Below are positions 44,874 to 53,119 of a stretch of DNA of 64,000 bases, in pieces. The DNA lies in NCBI GenBank assembly GCA_002337455.1, contig DDGC01000021.1, positions 124,001 through 188,000 of the forward strand, in the 5' to 3' direction. The stretch is from Rhizobiales bacterium UBA1912. Lineage in GTDB: Bacteria > Pseudomonadota > Alphaproteobacteria > Rhizobiales > Devosiaceae. A program made the position numbers and the translations under genes. The stretch's first letter is position 1. Each line of letters opens with the position of its first letter. The notes under the pieces were generated by a model. The model did no database searches and was not told where the DNA came from. It was given only the letters and a program-made list of their open reading frames with translations.

Positions 44874-45752
44874 ATGCCTTCAAAACCCGAAGTTACCGGA
44901 TTTTTCGAACCCCGCACATTTTCGATTCAATACGTGGTCGCCGACCCGGAAACCAAAAAATGCGCGATCGTGGATCCGGTGCTCGACTACGACGAAAAGT
45001 CGGGCAGCACGGCCACCGTGCAGGCCGACAGGCTGCTCGCCTTCATCAAGGACCGGGGATACGATCTCGAGTGGATTCTCGACACTCATCCTCATGCCGA
45101 TCACTTTTCAGCGGCTCAATACCTCAAGGGCAAGACCGGCGCGCGCACTGCAATCGGCGAAAAGGTCACAGAGGTCCAGAAGCTCTGGAAGGGCATCTAT
45201 AACTGGCCTGATTTCCGTGCCGACGGTAGCCAGTGGGACCGGCTGTTTGCCGATGGCGAAGAGTTTATGGTCGGCAACATTCCAGCCAGGGTCATGTTCT
45301 CTCCTGGACATACGCTGGCTTCGATAACCTACGTGATCGGCGATGCTGCCTTTGTCCACGATACGTTGTTCATGCCCGACAGCGGCACGGCCCGCGCCGA
45401 CTTTCCCGGCGGAAGTTCCGAAGTGCTCTGGAACTCGATCCAGGCCATTCTGGCGCTGCCCGACGAGACCCGCATTTTCACCGGTCACGATTATCAGCCG
45501 GGCGGACGCGAACCGCGATGGGAGTCGACGGTGGCCGAGCAGAAGGCGACCAACATCCATATGTCGAAATACAAGTCGAAGGATGCCTTCAAGGCCGTGC
45601 GGGACGCGCGGGACAAGACGCTCCCCATGCCCAAGTTGATCCTTCACGCCTTGCAGATCAACACCAATGGCGGCCGGCTGCCTGAGCCCGAGTCCAACGG
45701 GAAACGCTATCTCAAGATACCGCTCGATGCGCTCGGAGGTGCATCGTGGTGA
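44874..45752 (+). CDS. ETHE1-like metallo-hydrolase (probable persulfide dioxygenase)
   Basis: A 292-residue metallo-beta-lactamase-fold protein with the metal motif THPHADH (about residues 71-77), SPGHTLASITY and the C-terminal GHDYQPGG. These are the signs of the ETHE1/Blh branch, in which a single iron oxidises glutathione persulfide to sulfite. In BigR operons of other bacteria the homologue Blh carries an extra DUF442 domain; here that part is a separate gene at 47002. First gene of the operon; its stop overlaps the start of the BigR-like gene. Confidence 0.85.
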   Translation: MPSKPEVTGFFEPRTFSIQYVVADPETKKCAIVDPVLDYDEKSGSTATVQADRLLAFIKDRGYDLEWILDTHPHADHFSAAQYLKGKTGARTAIGEKVTEVQKLWKGIYNWPDFRADGSQWDRLFADGEEFMVGNIPARVMFSPGHTLASITYVIGDAAFVHDTLFMPDSGTARADFPGGSSEVLWNSIQAILALPDETRIFTGHDYQPGGREPRWESTVAEQKATNIHMSKYKSKDAFKAVRDARDKTLPMPKLILHALQINTNGGRLPEPESNGKRYLKIPLDALGGASW

Positions 45753-46084
45753 TCGAAACCGGGACACATGAGCTCGCAGCCCAGACCCGGGTCATCAAGG
45801 GCAGGGTCGATGAAGCAACGGCGTTTCTCAAGAAACTCGCCAATCGCGATCGTCTGCTCGTTGTTTGCGCGTTGGTCGAGGGCGAGCGCAGCGTGCGCGA
45901 GCTTGAAGACCTTCTCGATATTCGTCAGCCCGGCCTGTCCCAACAACTGGCCGAACTGCGTAGCGCCGGAATGATCGAAGGCCGCAAGGATGGAAAGGCC
46001 GTATTTTACAGGCTGTCCGACCCCAAGGCGAAAGCCATCGTTTCAACGATGTATGAGTTGTTCTGCGGTCCCGGCGCGCAGTGA
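45749..46084 (+). CDS. bigR: BigR-like ArsR-family sulfide/persulfide sensor
   Basis: A 111-residue winged-helix repressor (HTH core LLDIRQPGLSQQLAELR). Two Cys residues, C40 (LLVVCALVEGE) and C106 (ELFCGPG), match the pair that in BigR and SqrR forms a disulfide or polysulfide link on sulfide stress, releasing DNA. Start GTG at 45749 has GGAGGT 8 nt upstream and overlaps the hydrolase stop (GTGA); a GTG at 45746 is the other option. It likely represses this operon. Confidence 0.88.
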   Translation: MIETGTHELAAQTRVIKGRVDEATAFLKKLANRDRLLVVCALVEGERSVRELEDLLDIRQPGLSQQLAELRSAGMIEGRKDGKAVFYRLSDPKAKAIVSTMYELFCGPGAQ

Positions 46085-46123
46085 TTTCCCTCCTTCTGCT
46101 TCCAAGCTATCAAGGTATGCTCA

Positions 46124-46552
46124 ATGACTGAATTTACGCCCCTGCTTTCGCTGTCCGGCGGAGCTCTGATCGGGCTGGCCGCTGTCCTGCTCATGGCATT
46201 TCATGGCCGGATCGCGGGCATGACCGGCATTTTGACCGCTGTGATTCCACCCCTTCACACCGATTGGGCGTGGCGCGCCGCGTTTCTGGCCGGTGCAATT
46301 GTCGCCCCGATGCTGATCGTTGCCGTTTTCGGTGACGTTGTCGGTTTCCACAGTCCTGTCCCCGTCCAGTGGCTGATCGGCGGCGGTCTCGTCGTCGGTA
46401 TCGGCGTTTACTTCGGCTCGGGCTGCACCTCCGGACACGGCGTCTGCGGCATCGCCCGCCTGTCGCCACGCTCGGTCGTCGCTACGCTTGTTTTCATGGC
46501 CTCCACAGCCGCCACAGTCTTTGTCATCCGCCACCTGCTGGGAGGGCTGTAA
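46124..46552 (+). CDS. pmpA: YeeE/YedE family membrane protein, first half (PmpA-like)
   Basis: A 142-residue membrane protein with about four helices. It carries the family signature SGCTSGHGVCG, with Cys residues that in the related thiosulfate transporter YeeE/TsuA line the path for thiosulfate. In BigR operons this pair of half-length proteins (PmpA, PmpB) accompanies Blh and probably moves a sulfur compound across the inner membrane. It shares one base with pmpB (TAATG). Confidence 0.85.
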   Translation: MTEFTPLLSLSGGALIGLAAVLLMAFHGRIAGMTGILTAVIPPLHTDWAWRAAFLAGAIVAPMLIVAVFGDVVGFHSPVPVQWLIGGGLVVGIGVYFGSGCTSGHGVCGIARLSPRSVVATLVFMASTAATVFVIRHLLGGL

Positions 46553-46995
46553 TGCAAAAAGTAATTGTCGCGGGGCTTATCGGCCTGATCTTTGGCGCAG
46601 GAATCGCCATCTCGGGCATGGCCAATCCGGCCAAGGTCCTCAATTTCTTTGACTTCGCCGGCACCTGGGACCCGTCGCTGGCGCTCGTAATGGGCGGCGC
46701 GCTGGCCGTCACCGCCGTCGGGTATTTTTTCGTCCTCAAGCGCCCTGCGCCAGTCTTTGACAAGGCGTTTCACCTGCCAACGTCCAAAGACATTGACCTG
46801 CCGCTGGTGGCTGGCTCGACAACCTTTGGCATCGGTTGGGGGATCACGGGCTTTTGCCCCGGCGGATCCATCCCGGCGCTCGGCCTGGGAGAACCCGACG
46901 CCTTCGTTTTTGTCGCCTCGATGGTTGGCGGCATTATCCTGGCCCGCAGCGCCCGCCAGATTCTGACGTCACGAAACCTCCAGACCTCAAGGTAA
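46552..46995 (+). CDS. pmpB: YeeE/YedE family membrane protein, second half (PmpB-like)
   Basis: A 147-residue membrane protein, partner of the preceding gene, with the matching half signature GITGFCPGGSIPALG and four or so helices. GGAGGG lies before the ATG, which shares its first base with the pmpA stop. The two halves together equal one full-length YeeE/YedE transporter. An in-frame extension upstream inside pmpA is not supported. Confidence 0.85.
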   Translation: MQKVIVAGLIGLIFGAGIAISGMANPAKVLNFFDFAGTWDPSLALVMGGALAVTAVGYFFVLKRPAPVFDKAFHLPTSKDIDLPLVAGSTTFGIGWGITGFCPGGSIPALGLGEPDAFVFVASMVGGIILARSARQILTSRNLQTSR

Positions 46996-47001
46996 TTTGC
47001 T

Positions 47002-47328
47002 ATGAACATCAAGAAAATCGACGACCGCTTTTCAACGGCTGGCCAGATCACGCCCGACGATATCGGCATGCTCAAGGACAAAGGGTTTAGGGCCATTGTG
47101 TGCGCGCGTCCCGACAATGAAGAACCCGGTCAGCCCACTTTCGCACAGATCGAATCCGCCGCTCGCGCGGCAGGGCTCGAAGCCTTTCAGGTGCCGGTAT
47201 CGGGCCAGTTGACGGAAGGCCAGATTATTCGCTTCCATGAAGCGATGGCCAATGTCGATGGGCCGGTGCTCGGTTACTGCCGCTCGGGCGCCCGCGCCGG
47301 TAGCCTTTACGCTACGCTCGACCGATAG
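47002..47328 (+). CDS. DUF442 / TIGR01244-type sulfurtransferase
   Basis: A 108-residue protein of the DUF442 family, a phosphatase-like fold with the loop CRSGARAG holding the single catalytic Cys. In Blh this domain acts as a rhodanese-like sulfurtransferase fused to the ETHE1-like domain; here it is a free protein in the same operon. It probably passes sulfane sulfur between thiols to supply or clear substrate for the hydrolase. It starts 6 bp after pmpB. Confidence 0.85.
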   Translation: MNIKKIDDRFSTAGQITPDDIGMLKDKGFRAIVCARPDNEEPGQPTFAQIESAARAAGLEAFQVPVSGQLTEGQIIRFHEAMANVDGPVLGYCRSGARAGSLYATLDR

Positions 47329-47339
47329 GTTCGGTTACC

Positions 47340-49055
47340 ATGCTCGAAAAATACGTCCCCATCCTCAATTGGGGCAGGCAGTACTCGCAGGACAAGTTCG
47401 GCCGCGATTTTCTGGCCGCCGTGATCGTCACGATCATGCTGATCCCGCAATCGCTGGCTTACGCACTTCTGGCAGGCTTGCCCCCCGAAGTGGGGCTCTA
47501 TGCCTCCATCCTGCCGCTGGTTGCCTACGGCATTTTCGGGTCCTCGACCTCACTGGCTGTCGGCCCTGTGGCCGTCGTCTCGCTGATGACGGCGGCCGCA
47601 ATCGGCCGGATCGCCCAGGAGGGCACGGCAGACTATGCCAGCGCCGCCATCGTGCTCGCCCTTCTTTCTGGCGGCATCCTGACTCTCATGGGCATCTTCC
47701 GACTGGGCTTCATCGCCAATTTTCTGTCTCACCCGGTGATCTCGGGGTTCATTACCGCCTCGGGCCTTATCATCGCGACGAGCCAGGTCGGCGGCCTGCT
47801 CGGCATTTCCAGCGCCGGCCACGCCATGCCCGAACTTCTCGCTTCGCTCGCCGAGCACCTGGGCCAGTTCAATCCCTATACGTTCGCGGTGGGCGCAAGT
47901 TCGCTCGCCGCGCTCATCTGGGTGCGGCTCGGCATGAAGCGCATATTGGAATCGTGGGGCCTGCCTTCGCCTGTCGCCACGCTTGCCGTTCGGGCAGCGC
48001 CCGTGGTCGTGGTGCTGCTCGCAATTTCCGCTTCCGCGGTATTCGATCTCGGCGCCCGGGGCGTAGCGCTGGTGGGGGACGTTCCACAGGGTATCCCCTT
48101 GCTGTCGCTGCCCAATCTCGATCTCGATATTGTCGGCGCCCTGATCGTTCCGGCTCTCATCATTTCGATCGTCGGGTTCGTCGAGTCGATTTCCGTGGCC
48201 CAAACCCTCGCCGCCAAAAAGCGTGAGCGCATCGATCCTGATCGGGAACTCGTGGGCCTCGGCGCGGCCAATATCGCATCGGCCATCGGCTCGGGGTTCC
48301 CGGTAACCGGGGGTTTCGCGCGATCGGTCGTCAATCACGACGCCGGTGCGGCGACGCCTGCAGCGGGCATGTTCACAGCGGTTGGCATTGCCATTGCCAC
48401 GCTGCTGCTGACGCCGTTTCTGGCACTCTTGCCCAAGGCCACGCTGGCCGCGACGATTGTCGTGGCCGTGCTGGCGTTGGTCGATTTCTCGATACTGAAA
48501 AAGTCCTGGGCCTATTCGAAGGCGGATTTTCTGGCTGTGGCGACAACGCTGGCGGGAACGCTGATCTTCGGCGTGGAAACCGGCATTTCACTGGGCGTCG
48601 CGGCCTCGGTGGTGGTCTTTTTCTACCGCAGTTCACGCCCCCATATGGCAATTGTCGGCCGGGTGCCGGGGACCGAGCACTTCCGCAACATCGACCGTCA
48701 CGACGTTTGGACGGACGCCCATATTCTGGCGCTGCGGGTCGACGAAAGCCTCTATTTCGCCAATGCGCGCTATCTCGAAGAGCGGATCGCCAACGAGATT
48801 TCCGGCAAACCGGAGGTGACCGAAGTCATACTCATGTGCCCGGCCATCAATGCCATCGACATGTCGGCGCTCGAAAGTCTGGAAGCGATCAATATTCGGC
48901 TCAAGGAACAGGGCATTGGTCTCAATCTGTCTGAGGTGAAGGGCCCTGTGATGGATCGGTTGAAACGCACCGATTTCCTCGATCATCTCAATGGCAGGGT
49001 GTTCCTCAGCCACCACGACGCGGTGGCAGCACTCTCGGCTAATCCCGCCCCCTGA
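47340..49055 (+). CDS. SulP family anion transporter with STAS domain
   Basis: A 571-residue membrane protein of the SulP/SLC26 family. It starts with the usual DFLAAVIVTIMLIPQSLAYALLAGLPPEVGLYAS (key part: IPQSLAYALLAGLPP), has about 12-14 helices, and a C-terminal STAS domain (from about residue 440; ILMCPAINAIDMSALESLE). It may export sulfite or sulfate produced from persulfide, or import sulfate. It is only 11 bp behind the DUF442 gene, so it belongs to the sulfur operon. Its last 17 bp overlap cobM on the other strand. Confidence 0.9.
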   Translation: MLEKYVPILNWGRQYSQDKFGRDFLAAVIVTIMLIPQSLAYALLAGLPPEVGLYASILPLVAYGIFGSSTSLAVGPVAVVSLMTAAAIGRIAQEGTADYASAAIVLALLSGGILTLMGIFRLGFIANFLSHPVISGFITASGLIIATSQVGGLLGISSAGHAMPELLASLAEHLGQFNPYTFAVGASSLAALIWVRLGMKRILESWGLPSPVATLAVRAAPVVVVLLAISASAVFDLGARGVALVGDVPQGIPLLSLPNLDLDIVGALIVPALIISIVGFVESISVAQTLAAKKRERIDPDRELVGLGAANIASAIGSGFPVTGGFARSVVNHDAGAATPAAGMFTAVGIAIATLLLTPFLALLPKATLAATIVVAVLALVDFSILKKSWAYSKADFLAVATTLAGTLIFGVETGISLGVAASVVVFFYRSSRPHMAIVGRVPGTEHFRNIDRHDVWTDAHILALRVDESLYFANARYLEERIANEISGKPEVTEVILMCPAINAIDMSALESLEAINIRLKEQGIGLNLSEVKGPVMDRLKRTDFLDHLNGRVFLSHHDAVAALSANPAP

Positions 49056-49797
49056 ACCGGCGCTGATAGGCCGGGTCATAGAGCGAGCTGTCGGAAAACC
49101 CTTCCGCTGCAAGGGTTCGGCCAACGAAAATGATGGCTGTGCGCTCGATAGGATCGGCAGCGACTTTGCCGGCGATATTGCCCAGCGTGCCACGGACGAT
49201 TTTTTCGCTGTCCCAGCTTGCCCAGGCGACGATGGCGACGGGGCAATCGGCGCCATAGAGCGGGGTGAGCGCGGTAACGATCTCGCCCAACGCGTGGATC
49301 GCCAGATGGATGGCGAGGGTGGAGCCACTGGCCCCGAAATTGGCGAGCGTTTCGCCCTTGGGCATCGCAGAAGCGCGGCCAGAAATGCGTGTCAGAACAA
49401 GACTTTGAGCAAGCGCAGGCTTGGTCAATTCCTGACCCAGCGCTGCCGCGGCGGCCGCAAACGCCGGGACGCCGGGGGTGAGCGTATAGGGGATGGAATG
49501 GGCCTCAAGCCGCCGTATCTGTTCGGCGACCGCGCTCCACATGGAAAGGTCGCCCGAATGAAGGCGCGCGACGTCGAGACCGGCAGCGTGAGCGGCTACA
49601 TATTCGGCTTCGATTTCATCGAGCGAGAGGGGGGCGGTGTCGACCAGCCGGGCATCTTTCGGGCACCAGCCGAGCAGTTCCTTGGGGACGATCGAACCGG
49701 CATAAAGGCAGACGGGGCAACGGCTTAGGATGTCGCGGCCCCTCACGGTGATGAGGTCCGCCGCGCCGGGTCCCGCGCCGATGAAATGGACACTCAT
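49039..49797 (-). CDS. cobM: Precorrin-4 C11-methyltransferase
   Basis: A 252-residue SAM-dependent tetrapyrrole methylase that methylates C11 of precorrin-4 to give precorrin-5 in the aerobic cobalamin pathway. It begins with VHFIGAGPGAADLITVRG, has the SAM loop LHSGDLSMWSAV and LTPGVPAFAAAAAALG. The ATG at 49797 overlaps the cobL stop (ATGA). Last gene of the cobGHIJLM run; its end overlaps the convergent SulP gene by 17 bp. Confidence 0.93.
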   Translation of the reverse strand: MSVHFIGAGPGAADLITVRGRDILSRCPVCLYAGSIVPKELLGWCPKDARLVDTAPLSLDEIEAEYVAAHAAGLDVARLHSGDLSMWSAVAEQIRRLEAHSIPYTLTPGVPAFAAAAAALGQELTKPALAQSLVLTRISGRASAMPKGETLANFGASGSTLAIHLAIHALGEIVTALTPLYGADCPVAIVAWASWDSEKIVRGTLGNIAGKVAADPIERTAIIFVGRTLAAEGFSDSSLYDPAYQRRFRGRD

Positions 49798-51005
49798 TTG
49801 ACCCACACCCATTGGGTAATCGGCATTGCGGGGCGCCATCCGCTCATGGAGCCCAGCGGCTCGGCACGGGCAATCTGGATGCGGGTCAGGCTGCCGCCCA
49901 TCTGCTGGTGCAGCAGAGCCAAAAGCGCTTCCATTTCAAGGGTTACCGCGTTCGCGACCAACCGCCCGCCAGGTCTGAGCGCATCGATGGCGGCGTCGAC
50001 CACACCCTCCTCAGTGCCCCCGCCGCCGATGAAGATGGCGTCAGGTTTCTCAAGTTTTTCAAGGACTTGCGGCGCGCGTCCGACTCTGATTGTGAGGCCG
50101 GGAACGCCCATCAGGGCCGCATTGTCCGCAATGCGGGCGCCGCGTATGGGATCGGCCTCCACCGCGATGGCCGAGAGCGATGGGTCGGCCAGCATCCACT
50201 CGATTCCCACCGAACCCGAACCCGCCCCGATGTCCCACAACAGCTCTCCGCGCCTAGGGGCGAGGGCGGCAAGGGTCAGCGCGCGGACTTCGCGCTTGGT
50301 GATCTGCCCGTCATGGTCGAACCAATCGTCGGGCAACCCCGGCGTGAGGGGAAGGATACGCGCATTTTCATCGGCGAGGATATCTATCGCCAGAACGTTG
50401 AGCGGGCTGATGTTTTCGATACCGAACGCTTGCGCGAGAGCGGTGCGGACCCTCTCGTGCGGGCCGCCCAACGCGTCGAGCACGGTCATGGCGCTGCGGC
50501 CAAAGCCGGCCTCGGTCAAAAGCCCGGAAATCTGGGCTGGGCCGGTTTCGTCCGAGGTCAGCGCAAGGATTTTTCGGCCCGGATGCAGATGCGGCAAGAC
50601 AAGCTCGATGGGCCTGCCGTGCAGGGACAATGTGGTGACGTCCTGCAGCGGCCAGCCCATGCGCGCGGCGGCGAGCGAGAACGAGGAAGGGCTTGTAATC
50701 ACGAGCATTTCGGCCGCCGGAACGCGGCGGGCCAGGGTGGCGCCGATGCCGTAATGGAACGGATCGCCACTGGCCAGAACACAGACCCGTTTGCGGCCGC
50801 GCAGCCGGGCGACTTCTTCGATCGAGGTTTCGATCGGGCTTTGCCAGCGGCGCTGTTCGGCGAGGTTCATGCCGCGCACGAGACGCAAATGGCGCTCGCC
50901 GCCGAACACCACTTCCGCGTTGGCAATCAAGGACTTGGTGAGATCGGTGAGCCCATCCAGCCCGTCTTCCCCGATACCGACAATGGTAAGCCAGCGGTCA
51001 GCCAT
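49794..51005 (-). CDS. cobL: Precorrin-6Y C5,15-methyltransferase (decarboxylating)
   Basis: A 403-residue two-domain enzyme, equal to CbiE plus CbiT. The N-terminal half is a tetrapyrrole methylase (C5 methylation); the C-terminal half is a class I methyltransferase (LLWDIGAGSGSVGIEWML) that methylates C15 and removes the acetate side chain. Product: precorrin-8X, the CobH substrate. It overlaps cobJ by 8 bp and cobM by 4 bp. Normal full-length fusion. Confidence 0.94.
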   Translation of the reverse strand: MADRWLTIVGIGEDGLDGLTDLTKSLIANAEVVFGGERHLRLVRGMNLAEQRRWQSPIETSIEEVARLRGRKRVCVLASGDPFHYGIGATLARRVPAAEMLVITSPSSFSLAAARMGWPLQDVTTLSLHGRPIELVLPHLHPGRKILALTSDETGPAQISGLLTEAGFGRSAMTVLDALGGPHERVRTALAQAFGIENISPLNVLAIDILADENARILPLTPGLPDDWFDHDGQITKREVRALTLAALAPRRGELLWDIGAGSGSVGIEWMLADPSLSAIAVEADPIRGARIADNAALMGVPGLTIRVGRAPQVLEKLEKPDAIFIGGGGTEEGVVDAAIDALRPGGRLVANAVTLEMEALLALLHQQMGGSLTRIQIARAEPLGSMSGWRPAMPITQWVWVK

Positions 51006-51759
51006 GTTCGGGCACCCAGCGCGGAGTGTAAACGAGATCGGGCTTTTCGGGGCGTTCGATCACCCGTGTGAGGGTGTTGCCGATGATGAGGCAGGTCGAC
51101 ATGTCTATGGTCTCGGGGTTCACCTCCGAAAGCGTCTGGCGCCCAATAGAACCTCGGTGCGCTCCCACGCCACGGCCAATGGACACGATGGTTTCGGCAG
51201 GCAGAATTTCGCGCAGGATTTCCAGCGCCTTGCCCAGTTGCCAGGGCCGCGATTTCGAGATCGGGTTGTAGAACGCGATGGCAAAACCTGCGCCGGCGGC
51301 GGCGCGGATGCGCTTTTCGATGATCGCCCAAGGCTTGAGATTGTCAGAAAGCGAAATGGCGCAAAAATCATTGCCCAAAGGGGCGCCGATCCGGGCGGCT
51401 GTTGCCAGCATAGCGGTGACGCCCGGCACGATGATAAGTTCGATGCCGCGCCATTGCAGCTCGCCAGTGTCGATGGCCTCGCAGACCGCGGCGGCCATGG
51501 CGAACACCCCCGGATCGCCGCCCGAAACCATCGCGACAGTATTTCCCTCTGCGGCCAGTGCCAGTGCGGCGCGCGCCCGGTCGAGTTCCTCACGATTGTC
51601 CGAGGGCACGGCGACCTGTTCGGGCGTAAGGTTCAGGCGCTCGATATAGGGCTTGTAGCCGAAGAAATGGCTCGAAGCGGCAATGGCCGCCTGGGCCTCG
51701 AGCGTGGTCTGCTCGGGGCTGCCCGGACCGGTGCCGATGACGTAAAGCGTACCGCTCAT
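50998..51759 (-). CDS. cobJ: Precorrin-3B C17-methyltransferase
   Basis: A 253-residue tetrapyrrole methylase that contracts the ring and methylates C17 of precorrin-3B to give precorrin-4. Seen as LYVIGTGPGSPEQTT, MVSGGDPGVFAMA and VPGVTAMLATAARIGAPLG. It overlaps cobI upstream by 4 bp and cobL downstream by 8 bp. In many aerobic clusters cobK follows cobJ; it is absent here. Confidence 0.94.
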   Translation of the reverse strand: MSGTLYVIGTGPGSPEQTTLEAQAAIAASSHFFGYKPYIERLNLTPEQVAVPSDNREELDRARAALALAAEGNTVAMVSGGDPGVFAMAAAVCEAIDTGELQWRGIELIIVPGVTAMLATAARIGAPLGNDFCAISLSDNLKPWAIIEKRIRAAAGAGFAIAFYNPISKSRPWQLGKALEILREILPAETIVSIGRGVGAHRGSIGRQTLSEVNPETIDMSTCLIIGNTLTRVIERPEKPDLVYTPRWVPEHG

Positions 51760-52490
51760 GGCCGTGCCTTCCAGCCGGGAACCAGCACCTGGCTGAAATA
51801 GGGGGCAGGGCTGTCGTCGCGATCCCTGAGCGGCAGGACCACGGCGTTGTCCATGGTGCCGCGCTCGACATAGATCGCGCTGTCGAACTTGCCCGCAGCT
51901 TTAAGCGCCTCGCGGATTTTCGGCAAATTGCGCCCCACCTTCATGATGACGGCGCTATCGGTTGCGCCGAGGCGGGCTTGCAGGTCGGCAAGATCGAGCG
52001 TGCCGGGCAGGACGGTGAAGATATCGTCACCCTGCATGAGCGGCACGCCGGCCTGCGACCAGCAGCCCGAAAGCGAGGTGACGCCCGCAATCACCTGGGT
52101 GGGGTAGGCGGGAGCGAGGCGCACATGGACGTGCATGTAGGAGCCGTAAAAGAACGGATCGCCTTCCGAGAGCACCGCGACGGTCCTGCCCTGATCGAGA
52201 TGATGGGCGATGTGCAGCGCCGCATCGTCAAAGAATGCCGCGATCTGGCTCTTGTAGTTCTGATCGTGCCGATGGACTTCCGTGGTCACCGGATATTCCA
52301 GCGGGAGTTCGATGGCATTTTCCGGCCAGTGGGGCGCGACGATGGCGCGTGCATTTCCGGGCCTGCCGCGCTTGAGGAAATGGGCGACGACATCGGCATC
52401 GAGAATGGCGCGCACGGCCTTGAGCGTCAAAAGCTCGGGATCGCCCGGCCCGGTGCCCACCCCGATCAGCTTTCCCGTGGTCTGGCTCAT
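51756..52490 (-). CDS. cobI: Precorrin-2 C20-methyltransferase
   Basis: A 244-residue SAM-dependent methylase that adds a methyl group at C20 of precorrin-2. It begins KLIGVGTGPGDPELLTLKAVRA, which is diagnostic for this subfamily, and has VLSEGDPFFYGSYMHV and GVTSLSGCWSQAG. It overlaps cobH and cobJ by 4 bp each, so the chain is tightly coupled. Confidence 0.94.
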   Translation of the reverse strand: MSQTTGKLIGVGTGPGDPELLTLKAVRAILDADVVAHFLKRGRPGNARAIVAPHWPENAIELPLEYPVTTEVHRHDQNYKSQIAAFFDDAALHIAHHLDQGRTVAVLSEGDPFFYGSYMHVHVRLAPAYPTQVIAGVTSLSGCWSQAGVPLMQGDDIFTVLPGTLDLADLQARLGATDSAVIMKVGRNLPKIREALKAAGKFDSAIYVERGTMDNAVVLPLRDRDDSPAPYFSQVLVPGWKARP

Positions 52491-53119
52491 ATACCGGGCC
52501 TCGCAAGCGCATTGAGCGCAGCCGCGGTCATGGCGCTGCCACCAAGACGGCCTTCGACAATGGCGAAAGGAACACCGTAAGAATTGTCTTTAAGTGCCTG
52601 TTTTGACTCTGCCGCGCCCACGAACCCGACCGGCATCCCGATGATGGCGGCGGGTTTGGGCGCGCCATCGCGCAGCAGTTCGAGAAGGTGGAACAGGGCG
52701 GTCGGCGCATTGCCGATAGCGACGACAGCGCCTTCGAGACGGGGCAGCCAGATGTGTATGGCGGCGGCGGAACGGGTGTTGCCATGGTCCTGCGCCAGAA
52801 ACGGCGTTTCGATATTGTTGATCTCGCAGACCACTTCGTTGTCCGCCGGCAGGCGCGAGCGTGTGACACCCCGCGCCACCATTTCGGCGTCGGTGAATAT
52901 GGGCTTGCCGCGTTCGAGCGCGCCGCGCGCCACTTCGACAAAGCCGGGGGCGAAATGGAAATACCGGGCGGCATCGACCATGCCGCAGGCGTGGATCATC
53001 CGCACGGCAAGTTCGGCCTCGGCGGCTGAAAAGCGCGAAAGATCGGCTTCGGCGCGGATGGTGGCGAAGGACTGGCGGTAGATCTCCTGGCCGTCGCGGA
53101 TGTAGTCGTATTGCGTCAT
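52487..53119 (-). CDS. cobH: Precorrin-8X methylmutase
   Basis: A 210-residue enzyme that moves a methyl group from C11 to C12 of precorrin-8X to give hydrogenobyrinate. Seen as YDYIRDGQEIYRQSFATIRAE at the start, IHACGMVDAA with the catalytic His, and GMPVGFVGAAESKQAL. Normal length. It overlaps cobG and cobI by 4 bp each. Confidence 0.94.
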   Translation of the reverse strand: MTQYDYIRDGQEIYRQSFATIRAEADLSRFSAAEAELAVRMIHACGMVDAARYFHFAPGFVEVARGALERGKPIFTDAEMVARGVTRSRLPADNEVVCEINNIETPFLAQDHGNTRSAAAIHIWLPRLEGAVVAIGNAPTALFHLLELLRDGAPKPAAIIGMPVGFVGAAESKQALKDNSYGVPFAIVEGRLGGSAMTAAALNALARPGI

